64,000 bases of DNA, from assembly GCA_964019415.1 (NCBI GenBank), contig OZ025886.1:3927701-3991700 (forward strand), written 5' to 3'. The first letter of the stretch is position 1; every line of letters begins with the position of its first letter. Below the pieces are notes generated by a model. The model was not told the origin of the DNA. It saw nothing but the letters and a program-made list of their open reading frames with translations, and ran no database searches. Positions 1 to 56,462 of this stretch are shown here, one piece after another. This DNA is from Ianthella basta (taxonomy: Eukaryota > Porifera > Demospongiae > Verongiida > Ianthellidae). Both the position numbers and the translations under genes were made by a program.

Positions 1-56
1 GGGAGGATGGGCCATGCTAACACAGTGCTGATTGTTCTCTTCATGGCCTTCTCCAG

Positions 57-33352
<33,296 letters not shown>

Positions 33353-34105
33353 TATTTTTGCTATAGTGCTACACAATTGCACAATTTATCAGCATTTTTA
33401 GCTAGTGATGTATATACAATATCTTCATGGCATGGGAATTTCACTGATTGTGCAGATCATGTTTGTTAATTATTAGCTGGATTATTTAACAATAATATAT
33501 TATATCTAGAACATGTGCAATTAATTTAATTGCACATGCACGTACATGTGCATGCATGTGATCAATCAAGTGCTTCAATTTCATTTCATCAATATTGCAA
33601 TCCATTATGGTTAGGCTATATTTATGGATACATGTATAATGTGCATGTGACATTGATTCTAATGCATGTGCTGATTGAGTGCATGTTTCATATGGCAGTA
33701 TAGTATAATATACAGTGGTTTCACAATTTCTAGTCCTGATTGACATTAGCATGCGCATTGCACTTGATCTCAGGAGTAAAGTATTGGAACAATAGGCTCG
33801 CTCATGGATCATAGCACATGCGAGCCTATCCTTTCAATACTTTACTCACGTGATCGAGTGCAATGTGCATATCGGGACTAGAAATCGTGAATTCGAAACC
33901 ACTGTATACATGTCAACTGCAACTACGTGCATGTGCTGAAATGGTAGTGACCATGCATGATCATCATTATTCGTACTGCAGCTGCTGATTGATCATGCAT
34001 GATGCGCATCTGTGCATCAGGAATATCCCGGGTCGCCATCCTCCGTATACTACATTAGCAGGCAGTATACGGAGCAAACCCACGTGGCGGGCTTTAGCTA
34101 GCTGC
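33353..34105. other. Intergenic MDN1-PRMT5
   Basis: MDN1 3' flank and PRMT5 5' flank. I saw no canonical AATAAA close behind the MDN1 stop. The stretch contains a palindromic MITE (33709-33908). The PRMT5 promoter must lie between it and 34106 or within it. Confidence 0.6.
33709..33908. mobile_element. Palindromic MITE, family copy 1
   Basis: A 200-bp inverted repeat bounded by TATACAGTGGTTTC and GAAACCACTGTATA. Inner arms share TTTCTAGTCC, GCATTGCACT, GATCACGTGAGTAAAGTATT-like and ATAGGCTCGC blocks. Related copies are at about 56226-56421 and 61286-61496. There is no ORF. Confidence 0.8.
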
Positions 34106-36031
34106 ATGAGTGGGGCTACCGGAAAGAGGACCACGGTTTCTTGTGGTCGAGACCTGGACTGCGTTGTAGACCTACAGCATGAACTGCACAGTGCCTCCAG
34201 CGCGGGGTTCGACTTTGTGTGCGTCCCCATCGTGCACCCGAGGTATGAGCGGGAGATGGTCCTGTCAGGCATGGCAGGACGAAGCAGTCCCTTAACGCGA
34301 TCAGACTTGACCCTATCGAGCTCGGAGTGGACGTCTGTAGTGGTAGGAAAGCTCTCTCCCTGGCTCAACCTGGACAGCGATGTGGTACACATCAGAAGGA
34401 ACTCAGAGAAAGCTTTCTTTCAAGAGTTCTCTCTCGCCCTGCACTTGGGTCTACCAGCCATTCTGGTGTCAGTCCCGAACAAGTGCGTGAACCTTGCACG
34501 TTGTCTGAATGAGCTGACCTCGCATCGTTCACTAACCCAGGTGTGGGTGAAGGTGCCCATTAGCGATCCACAGATGGAGATAAGCACAGCAATTGAAGCC
34601 ACCGGCCCTCCAGAGGAGGGCTCTAAGGGCGTTGCGGCAACCGGAGGGGCAGATGGCTTCCAGGACACCTGGCACTGGTGGAACACAGTGCGGTCCATCT
34701 GCGGTGGTAGCAGTAAGTTTGGTCTTGCCCTAGAGGTCCCACGCATCCTCCCCTCTCAACCAATCCTCAACCGCTGGCTGGGAGAACCTCTGAAGGTAAT
34801 CTTCCTCCAAACGAGTATATTCCTGGTCAACCAGCAAGGATTCCCTGTTCTGCCCAAGGCCCACCAAGTGTTTGTCTGCCAGGTGCTGCAGCTCGGTGCG
34901 CAACTGGTGCTTGTGGGACGGAGCAAAGTCGGGAAGGAGCTTAAAACATACTGGCAGTACCTGAATCATCTCCACCAGACCATGCCGTTGCCACACCCAC
35001 TGGAGGCCTTCGCTAAGGGGTTCGAAGACTACCTACAGGCACCTCTGCAGCCGTTGATGGACAACCTGGAGTCACAGACCTACGAGGTATTCGAGAAGGA
35101 CCAGACAAAGTATGCCGTGTATGAAGAAGCTGTGTTCAGAGTTCTTCTTGATCGTGTGCCCGAGGAAGATAAACTGACCCAAGTGACAGTCCTAATGGTG
35201 GTGGGTGCAGGGAGAGGCCCCATTGTGAGAGCCAGCCTGCGTGCTAGTCGTCGCAGTGGTCGGCAGGTGCGAGTTTATGCGGTAGAGAAGAACCCAAATG
35301 CGGTGATCACACTGCGCAACTTACTAGCCGAGGAGTGGTCCGAGTGCAACATCACCATTGTAGACTGTGACATGAGGGAATGGGATGCACCAGAGAAGGC
35401 AGACATTCTCGTCAGCGAGCTGCTAGGTTCCTTTGGAGACAACGAGCTCTCCCCAGAGTGTCTTGATGGGGCACAGAAGCTGCTGAAAGCAGACGGAGTG
35501 AGCATCCCAGCCTCCTATACCTCCTATGTGGCTCCCACGTCTTCAGCACGATTGCATGCAGACTTGCCGCCCAATTGGGAACAAGGGAAGCATCGCGATG
35601 CTCCCTATGAGACTGGTTATGTTGTGTACCAAAAGAACCACAACCGACTGGCAGAGCCACAACCGTGCTTCACTTTCTGCCACCCCAATCACAGCCAACC
35701 CATTGACAATGAACGTTTTGCACGGCTGTCCTTCGCTGTCTTGCTTGACTGTGTGATGCATGGGTTTAGTGGCTTCTTTGAGGCCACCTTATACAAGGAC
35801 GTCACCCTTAGCATCGTGCCTGCAACACACACACCAAACATGTTCAGCTGGTTCTCTATTTTCTTTCCTCTCAAGACACCACTCTTTGTTCCTGGTGGTA
35901 GCACTGTGGAGATTTGCTTGTGGCGTAAAGTCAGTCGAACAAAGGTTTGGTACGAGTGGTGTGTAACAAAGCCCACCATCACTCCCATCCAAAACCCCGG
36001 TGGAAGGTCCTACTGGCTTGGACTGCACTGA
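34106..36031 (+). CDS. PRMT5: Protein arginine N-methyltransferase 5 (PRMT5), intronless
   Basis: PRMT5 makes symmetric dimethylarginine on Sm proteins, histones H2A, H3 and H4 and many RGG proteins, working as a complex with MEP50/WDR77. One open frame of 641 residues covers the whole protein; human PRMT5 is 637. An upstream in-frame ATG at 33989 would add 39 residues with no family counterpart, so I take 34106. Visible in order: the N-terminal TIM-barrel with VSCGRDLDCV and VGKLSPWLNLDS; MDNLESQTYEVFEKD, which holds the Phe (human F327) needed for symmetric methylation; the SAM loop VVGAGRGPIVRASL; VYAVEKNPNAV; the double-E loop SELLGSFGDNELSPECLDG; HPNHSQPIDNERF; and the C-terminal VWYEWCVTKP. 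All catalytic residues are intact. Having no introns is striking beside intron-dense MDN1 and STAG and suggests origin by retroposition. It is convergent with STAG. Confidence 0.96.
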   Translation: MSGATGKRTTVSCGRDLDCVVDLQHELHSASSAGFDFVCVPIVHPRYEREMVLSGMAGRSSPLTRSDLTLSSSEWTSVVVGKLSPWLNLDSDVVHIRRNSEKAFFQEFSLALHLGLPAILVSVPNKCVNLARCLNELTSHRSLTQVWVKVPISDPQMEISTAIEATGPPEEGSKGVAATGGADGFQDTWHWWNTVRSICGGSSKFGLALEVPRILPSQPILNRWLGEPLKVIFLQTSIFLVNQQGFPVLPKAHQVFVCQVLQLGAQLVLVGRSKVGKELKTYWQYLNHLHQTMPLPHPLEAFAKGFEDYLQAPLQPLMDNLESQTYEVFEKDQTKYAVYEEAVFRVLLDRVPEEDKLTQVTVLMVVGAGRGPIVRASLRASRRSGRQVRVYAVEKNPNAVITLRNLLAEEWSECNITIVDCDMREWDAPEKADILVSELLGSFGDNELSPECLDGAQKLLKADGVSIPASYTSYVAPTSSARLHADLPPNWEQGKHRDAPYETGYVVYQKNHNRLAEPQPCFTFCHPNHSQPIDNERFARLSFAVLLDCVMHGFSGFFEATLYKDVTLSIVPATHTPNMFSWFSIFFPLKTPLFVPGGSTVEICLWRKVSRTKVWYEWCVTKPTITPIQNPGGRSYWLGLH

Positions 36032-36729
36032 CTAGTTGCTCATTACGTATAGTGCTTTACTGCAAGTCGGTCCCCAAGCGAACATTACATGGTTGAGTTC
36101 TTTACTATTGGTGTTGTGTTGTCTGTAAACAGACAGTGGCTGGACTGTTTTTTTTTTTAACATTTTATCATGATTTTTACTATAAGTTACACTGCTGGAA
36201 CAATAGACCCAGGGAAGGTCATGTAAACTGGGATTGTACTGAATTCCTTGCAGAGTCAATTGTGTATGTGTGCATGTGCATGCTAGCATGACTTAGAGAA
36301 TAAGCATTCACGCTCGAGTTTTAAGTTGGAGAACTCAATGTATAGTACTTGTACAATAATGATACGGTACGTATGTACATGAACATACAGGTGCGCATTC
36401 ACCCCTGGCCCCCCAGAAAATTTGACAAGCCATTTGCAATTGATAACAGTGTTGCCCCCTTACTTCCTGTGCTGTCCCCTTTATCCAATTCTTGGGACTT
36501 CAGATTCACCCCCCCCCCCCCCCCCCTTGCACGAAGAAATGTCTAGATATCCACTGAGGCCACTTGTAATTTTACCCATATATAGTTGTTTGATCACACA
36601 AGTACAAGTCGATTGTTTAAAATGTTTGTCTGAAAAGAACAGGTGTACTGTGTGCAGTTACTTGACGGTTACATGAAAGGATAGGCATGTTACGGTTGGA
36701 AAACAGTGATCCTACATTCGTGTGACAAG
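36032..36729. other. Intergenic between convergent PRMT5 and STAG
   Basis: Shared 3' flank of two genes pointing at each other. It contains a T10 run (about 36151), a C18-type homopolymer (about 36509-36527) and no gene I can support. Confidence 0.6.
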
Positions 36730-50930
<14,201 letters not shown>

Positions 50931-51986
50931 CTTAGGATTCTTTTACCGCCAAGTCACACCTACACATGAAAGTATACGCGTATATTAGGAATATATTTTG
51001 TATTGCCAAAGTATTATGTCAGTATACAATACAGTTATGTATAGCATATAACCTGCTATATACAACGTATGACGAACCGCGCACACCGCTTAAGAAACCT
51101 AAGAATTAAGACCACCACTCCAGGGTGCCCCAAGGGGTATCAACATTTGTAATCGATTCTTTACAATGGTCTGCCAATGTGCAGTCCATTAGCCGATGCG
51201 ACTGACATGCGATGTTACTATCAATAATTGGACTGGGGGTCCACTTAGCTCAGAGGCCTACTTCACAGGGAGCATTGCTGCAATGTAAGGAATACAAAAG
51301 TTATTAACATGAACATGCATACAGTATCCCGGTGGCCTGCATCAATAGACGGTCTCTATGATCAGTGTAGTTAGCTAGCTAGCTAGCCATCGCTGCAGAT
51401 GAATTTGTGCAATACTTTACCGTGTATGTGCGGCAGCATGATGTGTCAATTGGCACCACACACGAGTGCCATTACTACTATAATGCTCTGTGCGCTGCTG
51501 ATGTCACGCATACTCATCACATGCTAACACACAAGCTGTCACGGACATCGCACGATTATTTCACCTGGTACGGCGTATCACATGGTAGTGACATGCCGCC
51601 TCACACAGCAAACCAACCTTCAGTCACTCTGCCGTTTGATATACATGCTAAATGCCTTTATCAGTAGATCCTTACATGAATAGCAAATCTCACTGCTGTC
51701 CGATGCCTCGGAGAGCTTACTATGCGCCTTCCGGTGGCGACACACACAATTAGATCGACCGGGTTAATGGTAACTGTTTACCCGCCAACATGGCCGCAAC
51801 GATGGGAAGTGCAGCTGGTAGTTCTGTGTGAGATCGAGTTTCTTCGTAGCAACGACGACGTTTAAAGAGCAACCGTTTGCCGCGGGAGAGCAGTTGAGTT
51901 AACTTGTGCGATCGGTAAACACGAAGAGTCAGATCAAGTAATCGACAAGCGAAGACAGGGACGATCCACTGTGCATTGAGGCGATC
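50931..51986. other. Head-to-head intergenic region STAG / ZGLP1-like
   Basis: About 1.06 kb separates the two start codons on opposite strands, so it must hold both promoters and 5' leaders. A CAACATGGCCGC block at about 51787 resembles a YY1-type promoter motif, and GC content rises toward 51987. No other gene or repeat was recognised. Confidence 0.5.
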
Positions 51987-52742
51987 ATGGCCAACCTCAG
52001 TACGATGTGTATGCGAGCAGAAACGCCCAGATTTATGGACACCCCTCCTACAGTTCCAACCCAGTCTGTTCTGATCAAGGCGCCGAGGAAGAGGCCCATC
52101 AGTCAACGACCAGACCTTGCGACGACTCCTACCTCCTCTGCACGCGAAGGAGCTGTTGTCTTCTCTATCGGACTGAAGCCATCACCTTGCGGTTCCCTCT
52201 ACCCATCTCTAAGCGTGGAGAAGCAGCAGCGGGTGCCGATGAGGCAATCAAGAACGCCAACCAGCGCGAGGCGCCGTCTTTTTGCCGGCACCAGCGGCAT
52301 CAACACTTGTTTCGCCTCGCCAGACGAAGGAGTGTGTTGCTCGTACTCCAGCGGTTCTGAAGAGGAGGATGAAACGGAGAGTCTCGCCGATCTTTATGCT
52401 AAGATTCTTTCAGGCCAATCGCCATCTTTTCGCCCTCTGTTTCTGGTAGACGCAAGGCAAGATCATCATCATCAACTGCCCAAGCCGAAAGCTGTCCGAC
52501 CAGCTCGTCCAAAGTCCTTGTTCAGGAGCAAGCCTACTGCATCCAAGGTATGTGCTTCCTGTGGTACACGGAAGACACCTCTGTGGAGGGACTCCGATGA
52601 TGGCATCCCCTACTGCAATGCTTGTGGGATCAGGTACAAAAAGTACCGTACGCGTTGTTCCAGCTGCAAATATGTGCCCCGGAAGGATGAAAGGACAACC
52701 AACATGTGTGTAACCTGTGGAGGATCTCTCATTACCTGTTGA
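51987..52742 (+). CDS. ZGLP1: ZGLP1-like GATA zinc-finger protein, single exon
   Basis: A 251-residue open frame. Residues about 188-212 form a type IV zinc finger, C-x2-C-x17-C-x2-C (CASCGTRKTPLWRDSDDGIP then YCNACGIRYKKY). It continues into RTRCSSCKYVPRKDE and a last CVTC pair, giving a second four-cysteine cluster. The segment GIRYKKYxTRCSSC followed by VPRK and a C-terminal CxxC is the hallmark of vertebrate ZGLP1 (GATA-like protein 1), rather than classical GATA1-6, which have a basic tail and two GATA fingers. Mammalian ZGLP1 is a nuclear regulator in germ and gonadal cells. The N-terminal two-thirds is low-complexity with phospho-type Ser/Pro motifs and an acidic SGSEEEDETES stretch; I see no other domain. 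The start ATG is the first in frame. The assignment rests on the C-terminal motif. Confidence 0.8.
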   Translation: MANLSTMCMRAETPRFMDTPPTVPTQSVLIKAPRKRPISQRPDLATTPTSSAREGAVVFSIGLKPSPCGSLYPSLSVEKQQRVPMRQSRTPTSARRRLFAGTSGINTCFASPDEGVCCSYSSGSEEEDETESLADLYAKILSGQSPSFRPLFLVDARQDHHHQLPKPKAVRPARPKSLFRSKPTASKVCASCGTRKTPLWRDSDDGIPYCNACGIRYKKYRTRCSSCKYVPRKDERTTNMCVTCGGSLITC

Positions 52743-53856
52743 ACACAACCACCCGACTCTTCACCATGTGTGCACATGTTTCAGTTTCTTGACCCTCAGT
52801 GCTTGTATATACATCCATCCCATCCTCTGAATATGGGGAAGCTCCTCGTTTTACCCACTTCATACCAGTTGCATGTTTTTAGCCATTGGATTGTGTTCCC
52901 CCCAAATTATGCCTGTACATAGCATGCACCACTTGGTAGGGCCATAGCCGACTTACGTATTTTGTCAGTGCTCTTCAGTAATTAGTAATTATGTATTCTT
53001 GTGACTTGATGAAATGCGATTGAGAAGTGTGTGGGTGTCAGTGCGGTATACTCTGTTTTGACACTGGATTATGAACAAGGAGATAAAAGTGCTCTGTTTT
53101 GACACTGGATTATGAACAAGGAGATAAAAGTGCAGAAAGATATTCATAGCAGTATACAATCACATCTGTATGACATCGCCTCTTGCTAAATTGCACATTC
53201 CTCACAGCAGTTTCACTAACATGCAAGGTAGGGATGCACAACAAAAATCAAGTCAATGTGCAAAAGTCAAGTTTGCATCACAATGCATTCAAAGTTATTT
53301 TATGATCAGTGCACAAACAGACAAGTAAGCCCAGTGCAAGAGTTAACAAGGGTGTGTAAAACGTTTCCTCCAAAAACAAGGGCAGATGTAGGGATGTCGC
53401 AGTGTGTCTCTGAAGGGCATGGCAAACCACCTGGCAGAAAAATTGTAGGAACAAGGAGGAGAGCCGGTCCATGTAAAGAGGGGGGCCAGCCTGTCCACGC
53501 AAAACCCAGGTCATTAACATTCGCTGACTTTGAATACATTTGCACCATCCCTACATCTGGCAACATTTTGCCGTGCCTCTGGCATCCTACTAGTTACTGC
53601 ACAACCATTCCAACTATTCAGCTTCCCAGCTACTTTTTGTTTGTATCACAGCATACAAACAACCACCACCATCCCTACATAGACAGCACTACTGTGCTGT
53701 CTATTCTGTATCCCATGTTTTAAAGACACCCGTCTGATGTATTGTCTGATTTCGGAGACAGTTAAGATGTGACGATTCTTGCAGCTGCCCTCCCATGCAT
53801 AAATAAACCAACACTCGCAGAGTTTGTTAAACAGGACTAAGGTTCAAAGAAATCTA
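52743..53856. other. ZGLP1-like 3' flank
   Basis: No conserved coding region seen. It includes a 41-bp tandem duplication (53050-53131). An AATAAA on the plus strand occurs near 53802, far from the stop. A plus-strand 155-codon frame at 53256-53723 has no recognisable family or splice context and was not accepted as a gene. Confidence 0.45.
53050..53131. repeat. 41-bp tandem duplication
   Basis: Two virtually identical copies of a unit starting CTCTGTTTTGACACTGGATT lie back to back, which implies a recent event. Confidence 0.9.
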
Positions 53857-54476
53857 TCACCTCTCACATATGACATGATCAAACCCAACCTGCCTTTTGT
53901 GAACATTCCATCCCATAGTCCAAGTTTGCTTTAGTGGTATTCCCATGCGAGAGACGAGAGTGAGCGTATTTTGGGATGGACTCGGCTAGACACAAATGTC
54001 ACTATATTACAGCAATATCAAAATGGTGAATGCTCAAGAGACATGTACATGTGTGTGGTTTACACAGGACACATGCAAACACTTGCACACACGTACTTAC
54101 ATAAACATGGCAAATTATGAATTCAATCCTGCCATCTGCAGCTGCAAATGGCCATGAGGTAGGCAACACTGCAACATAGACACAACTGATTGGAGTCACT
54201 TTGAATTCACAGACATGCTTTGGATCTAGACACAACCAAATGCAGCTGTACTGTCAAACAAGCAGACATGCAGTGGTGTGTACCACTTCTAACAGAGTGT
54301 GTACTCACAAAGGCATTCTCTGCATCATGATCTTTGCGTAATGCATAATAGTACAAAATGGGTACAACTGACTGTTTGAGAGTGTATACACGAGCATCTG
54401 GCAGCCCAATATTAAGAGCAGCATGCATGGTCTCATCCATCAGATTCCACTGATGTTCATGCGCAACTGACTGCAT
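53857..54476 (-). CDS. Unassigned three-exon candidate gene or distal TUTase exons
   Basis: Three minus-strand blocks join in frame: 54284-54476, 54101-54225 and 53857-53985 (stop), about 148 codons. The first starts MQSVAHEHQWNLMDETMHAA and has YTLKQSVVPILYYYALRK; the second VAVLPTSWPFAAADGRIEFI; the third ends VGFDHVICER. Splice borders are present (TCTAG acceptors; GTAAGT after 54101). A stronger GTGAGT donor at 54308 is an alternative for block 1. I recognise no domain. The start ATG is directly followed by CAG at 54471, so block 1 might instead be spliced to the TUTase exon ending at 56463, as both are phase 0. Either reading is tentative. Confidence 0.3.
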
Positions 54477-54756
54477 TATGAATATACATGCATGCGGGGT
54501 ATAAGCTATAATTATCATTGTTCAGTGATGCTCAGGCTGCTGCGATAATATTAAATTTTAATATGAAAGATAAATTTCACTGCATGCAAACTTTAATCTT
54601 GTGGAGTGATGCAGCACACCCTACAACTGACTGCACTGCCCAGTCCCTGGCCAGCCTAACTACGTAGCTTGATCCTCTAGATCTCATGCAGTAATTATAA
54701 TTTTACTGGACACAACTAAAACTGCGCATGTTGCTACATTCATTTGCTCCACTCCT

Positions 54757-55640
54757 CCACTCCAGAGCTATTTGACCAGCAGGAAGCAGAGGGTAGTGGT
54801 TGATGACGAGATGTCTGAGTGGTCTGCAGTTCGCACTGGTGTTCCACAGGGATCCATTCTTGCATGGACCGCTCCTCTTCGTAATTCAATATCTTTGTCA
54901 ATGATCGATCTACCTACAGCCTTGTTAAGGTGCAAGGTCATGCTATACACAGATGATACCACAGTGTCCTATTCTGATTCCAGTGTTAACAACGTACAGG
55001 AAGTGCTCACAGAGGATCTTGGTTGGCTGTCATCATGGATTAGTTGTAATGGACTGAAGCTGAACCTGCAAAAGGCACATGTAGTTTATGTGTCTGTCCA
55101 GAAGGTGCTGGGAGGAAGAAGCTGATAGCCTACAGGTATTCGTGAATGATGAAGTATTAATGAGGTGTGATCAGGTTAAGTACCTGCATGGGGGTCATTG
55201 TAGACAAACAGTTGAACTGGAAGAGGCATATAGAACAGGTTAGAAAGAAATGCCTCTCTGCCCTAGCAATGCTGCAAAGTTAGAAGAGCATGCACTGCCA
55301 CCCAAGTTGAAGTCACTTTTGTACCTGTCAATTGTACAACCCCACCTTGATTATTGTTAAGTCGTATGCATGGTTGGAATGCTGCAAATTTAACACGATG
55401 CCATCAAATTGGACAGGGTTCAGAAAAGTACGTGGAAGGAGGATGATACTGAATGAGACCTGGTATTGCCCTTCTGCAGACATGAGGTCTAGGCTAGGGT
55501 GGATGTCCTTGAGCAACAGGAGGATGCTGAGAGCTATCTGTACAAGATGATATATGAGAGGCATTGGTCCAGTGATGGAGTGTACGTGACAAACCTAATT
55601 AGAACACATAAGAACTTAGGACTACATAGCGCCAGAAGAG
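54757..55640 (+). mobile_element. Non-LTR retrotransposon reverse transcriptase relic (Jockey/CR1-type)
   Basis: The frame at 54760-55125 contains SYLTSRKQRVVVDDEMSEW, RTGVPQGSIL, and the catalytic-box form LYTDDTTVSYS (usually YADD), then WISCNGLKLNLQKAHVV. Later frames give VDKQLNWKRHIEQVRKKCLS and GWMSLSNRRMLRAICT, the thumb and post-RT part. Frame shifts and stops break it up and the 5' half (endonuclease) is missing, so it is a 5'-truncated dead copy ending in an (AACAAT)n-like tail near 55935-55965. Confidence 0.85.
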
Positions 55641-55929
55641 AGAATGACATATATCTGACCACTCCTAGGTGAAATTGGATGGTAAAGTCATTCAGCTATG
55701 TACAAAGCAGGACCTGGTATTGATTGAAAATCTTTACCTATCTCCATTAAGAATGCATGAAATTATACTTTTAAATTAGAAGCAGAATTATGCAGTATTA
55801 TATGGACTAAATTGTAACTCTTCAATTAACAATAATTTATTTACCAATGATTTGAACAGCCAGCTATATTATGTGTTTGTGAGTTGGGTCCCCCATTCAT
55901 AGCAGCCTTGGGCTGCTGCATGGGGTTAC

Positions 55930-55966
55930 CTTATAATAACAATAACAATAACAATAACAATGAAGT
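55930..55966. repeat. (AATAAC)n short tandem tail
   Basis: Six-base repeats just downstream of the non-LTR relic, consistent with a retroelement 3' tail. Confidence 0.7.
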
Positions 55967-56225
55967 ATACCGCTAAGGTGTACATTACTGCATGCATGTT
56001 GTTCTCATAGAAACGTTCTTAATGTGCACTTATCTGCCAGGTCCAACATCTTTCTACATTTATCAGAGAGACAAGAAAAAACAGAATAACACCAGTGTAT
56101 TCTTAATGTAATCAGTGACAAGCAGAGTCACACACAACATTGTCCTGTCTTTAAGTCATGGCCATCATCAGATATACAAGATGTTTGTATGTACATGTGA
56201 ATACAATATCCATGCCATGCAGTAG

Positions 56226-56421
56226 ATTCATGATTTCTGGTCCCATTTGACATTTGTGCTCTGCACTTGATCACGTGAGTAAAGTATTGCAATGGTAGAT
56301 TTGCACGAGACTAGATTGTCGTTCGACACTACTGCACACGTGAGAATGTAGTGTTCCAAATATTATACTCACGTGATTGAGTGCAGAGTGCTTGGGCAAT
56401 TGGGACAAGGCCGTGAAATGA
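56226..56421. mobile_element. Palindromic MITE, family copy 2
   Basis: Shares TGATTTCTGGTCCCATTTGA, CTCTGCACTTGATCACGTGA and GTAAAGTATT with the copy at 33709 and mirrors them in its right arm. It lies just downstream of the TUTase RGG exon. Confidence 0.75.
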
Positions 56422-56462
56422 CTAGAGTGCACTACAGACATCATGCACATTAAAACACTCAC

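Noticed and set aside
33989..34105. 39-residue N-terminal extension of PRMT5
   Set aside because: No counterpart in the family; starting at 34106 gives 641 residues, close to the usual 637, and the first conserved block follows directly.
34730..34996. Minus-strand frames over PRMT5
   Set aside because: Shadows of the conserved PRMT5 coding strand.
52007..52360. 117-codon frame overlapping the ZGLP1-like gene
   Set aside because: Shadow in another frame with no zinc-finger motif; the 251-codon frame carries the conserved domain.
53256..53723. 155-codon plus frame downstream of the ZGLP1-like gene
   Set aside because: No family resemblance, no repeats of domain motifs, composition like flanking noncoding DNA.
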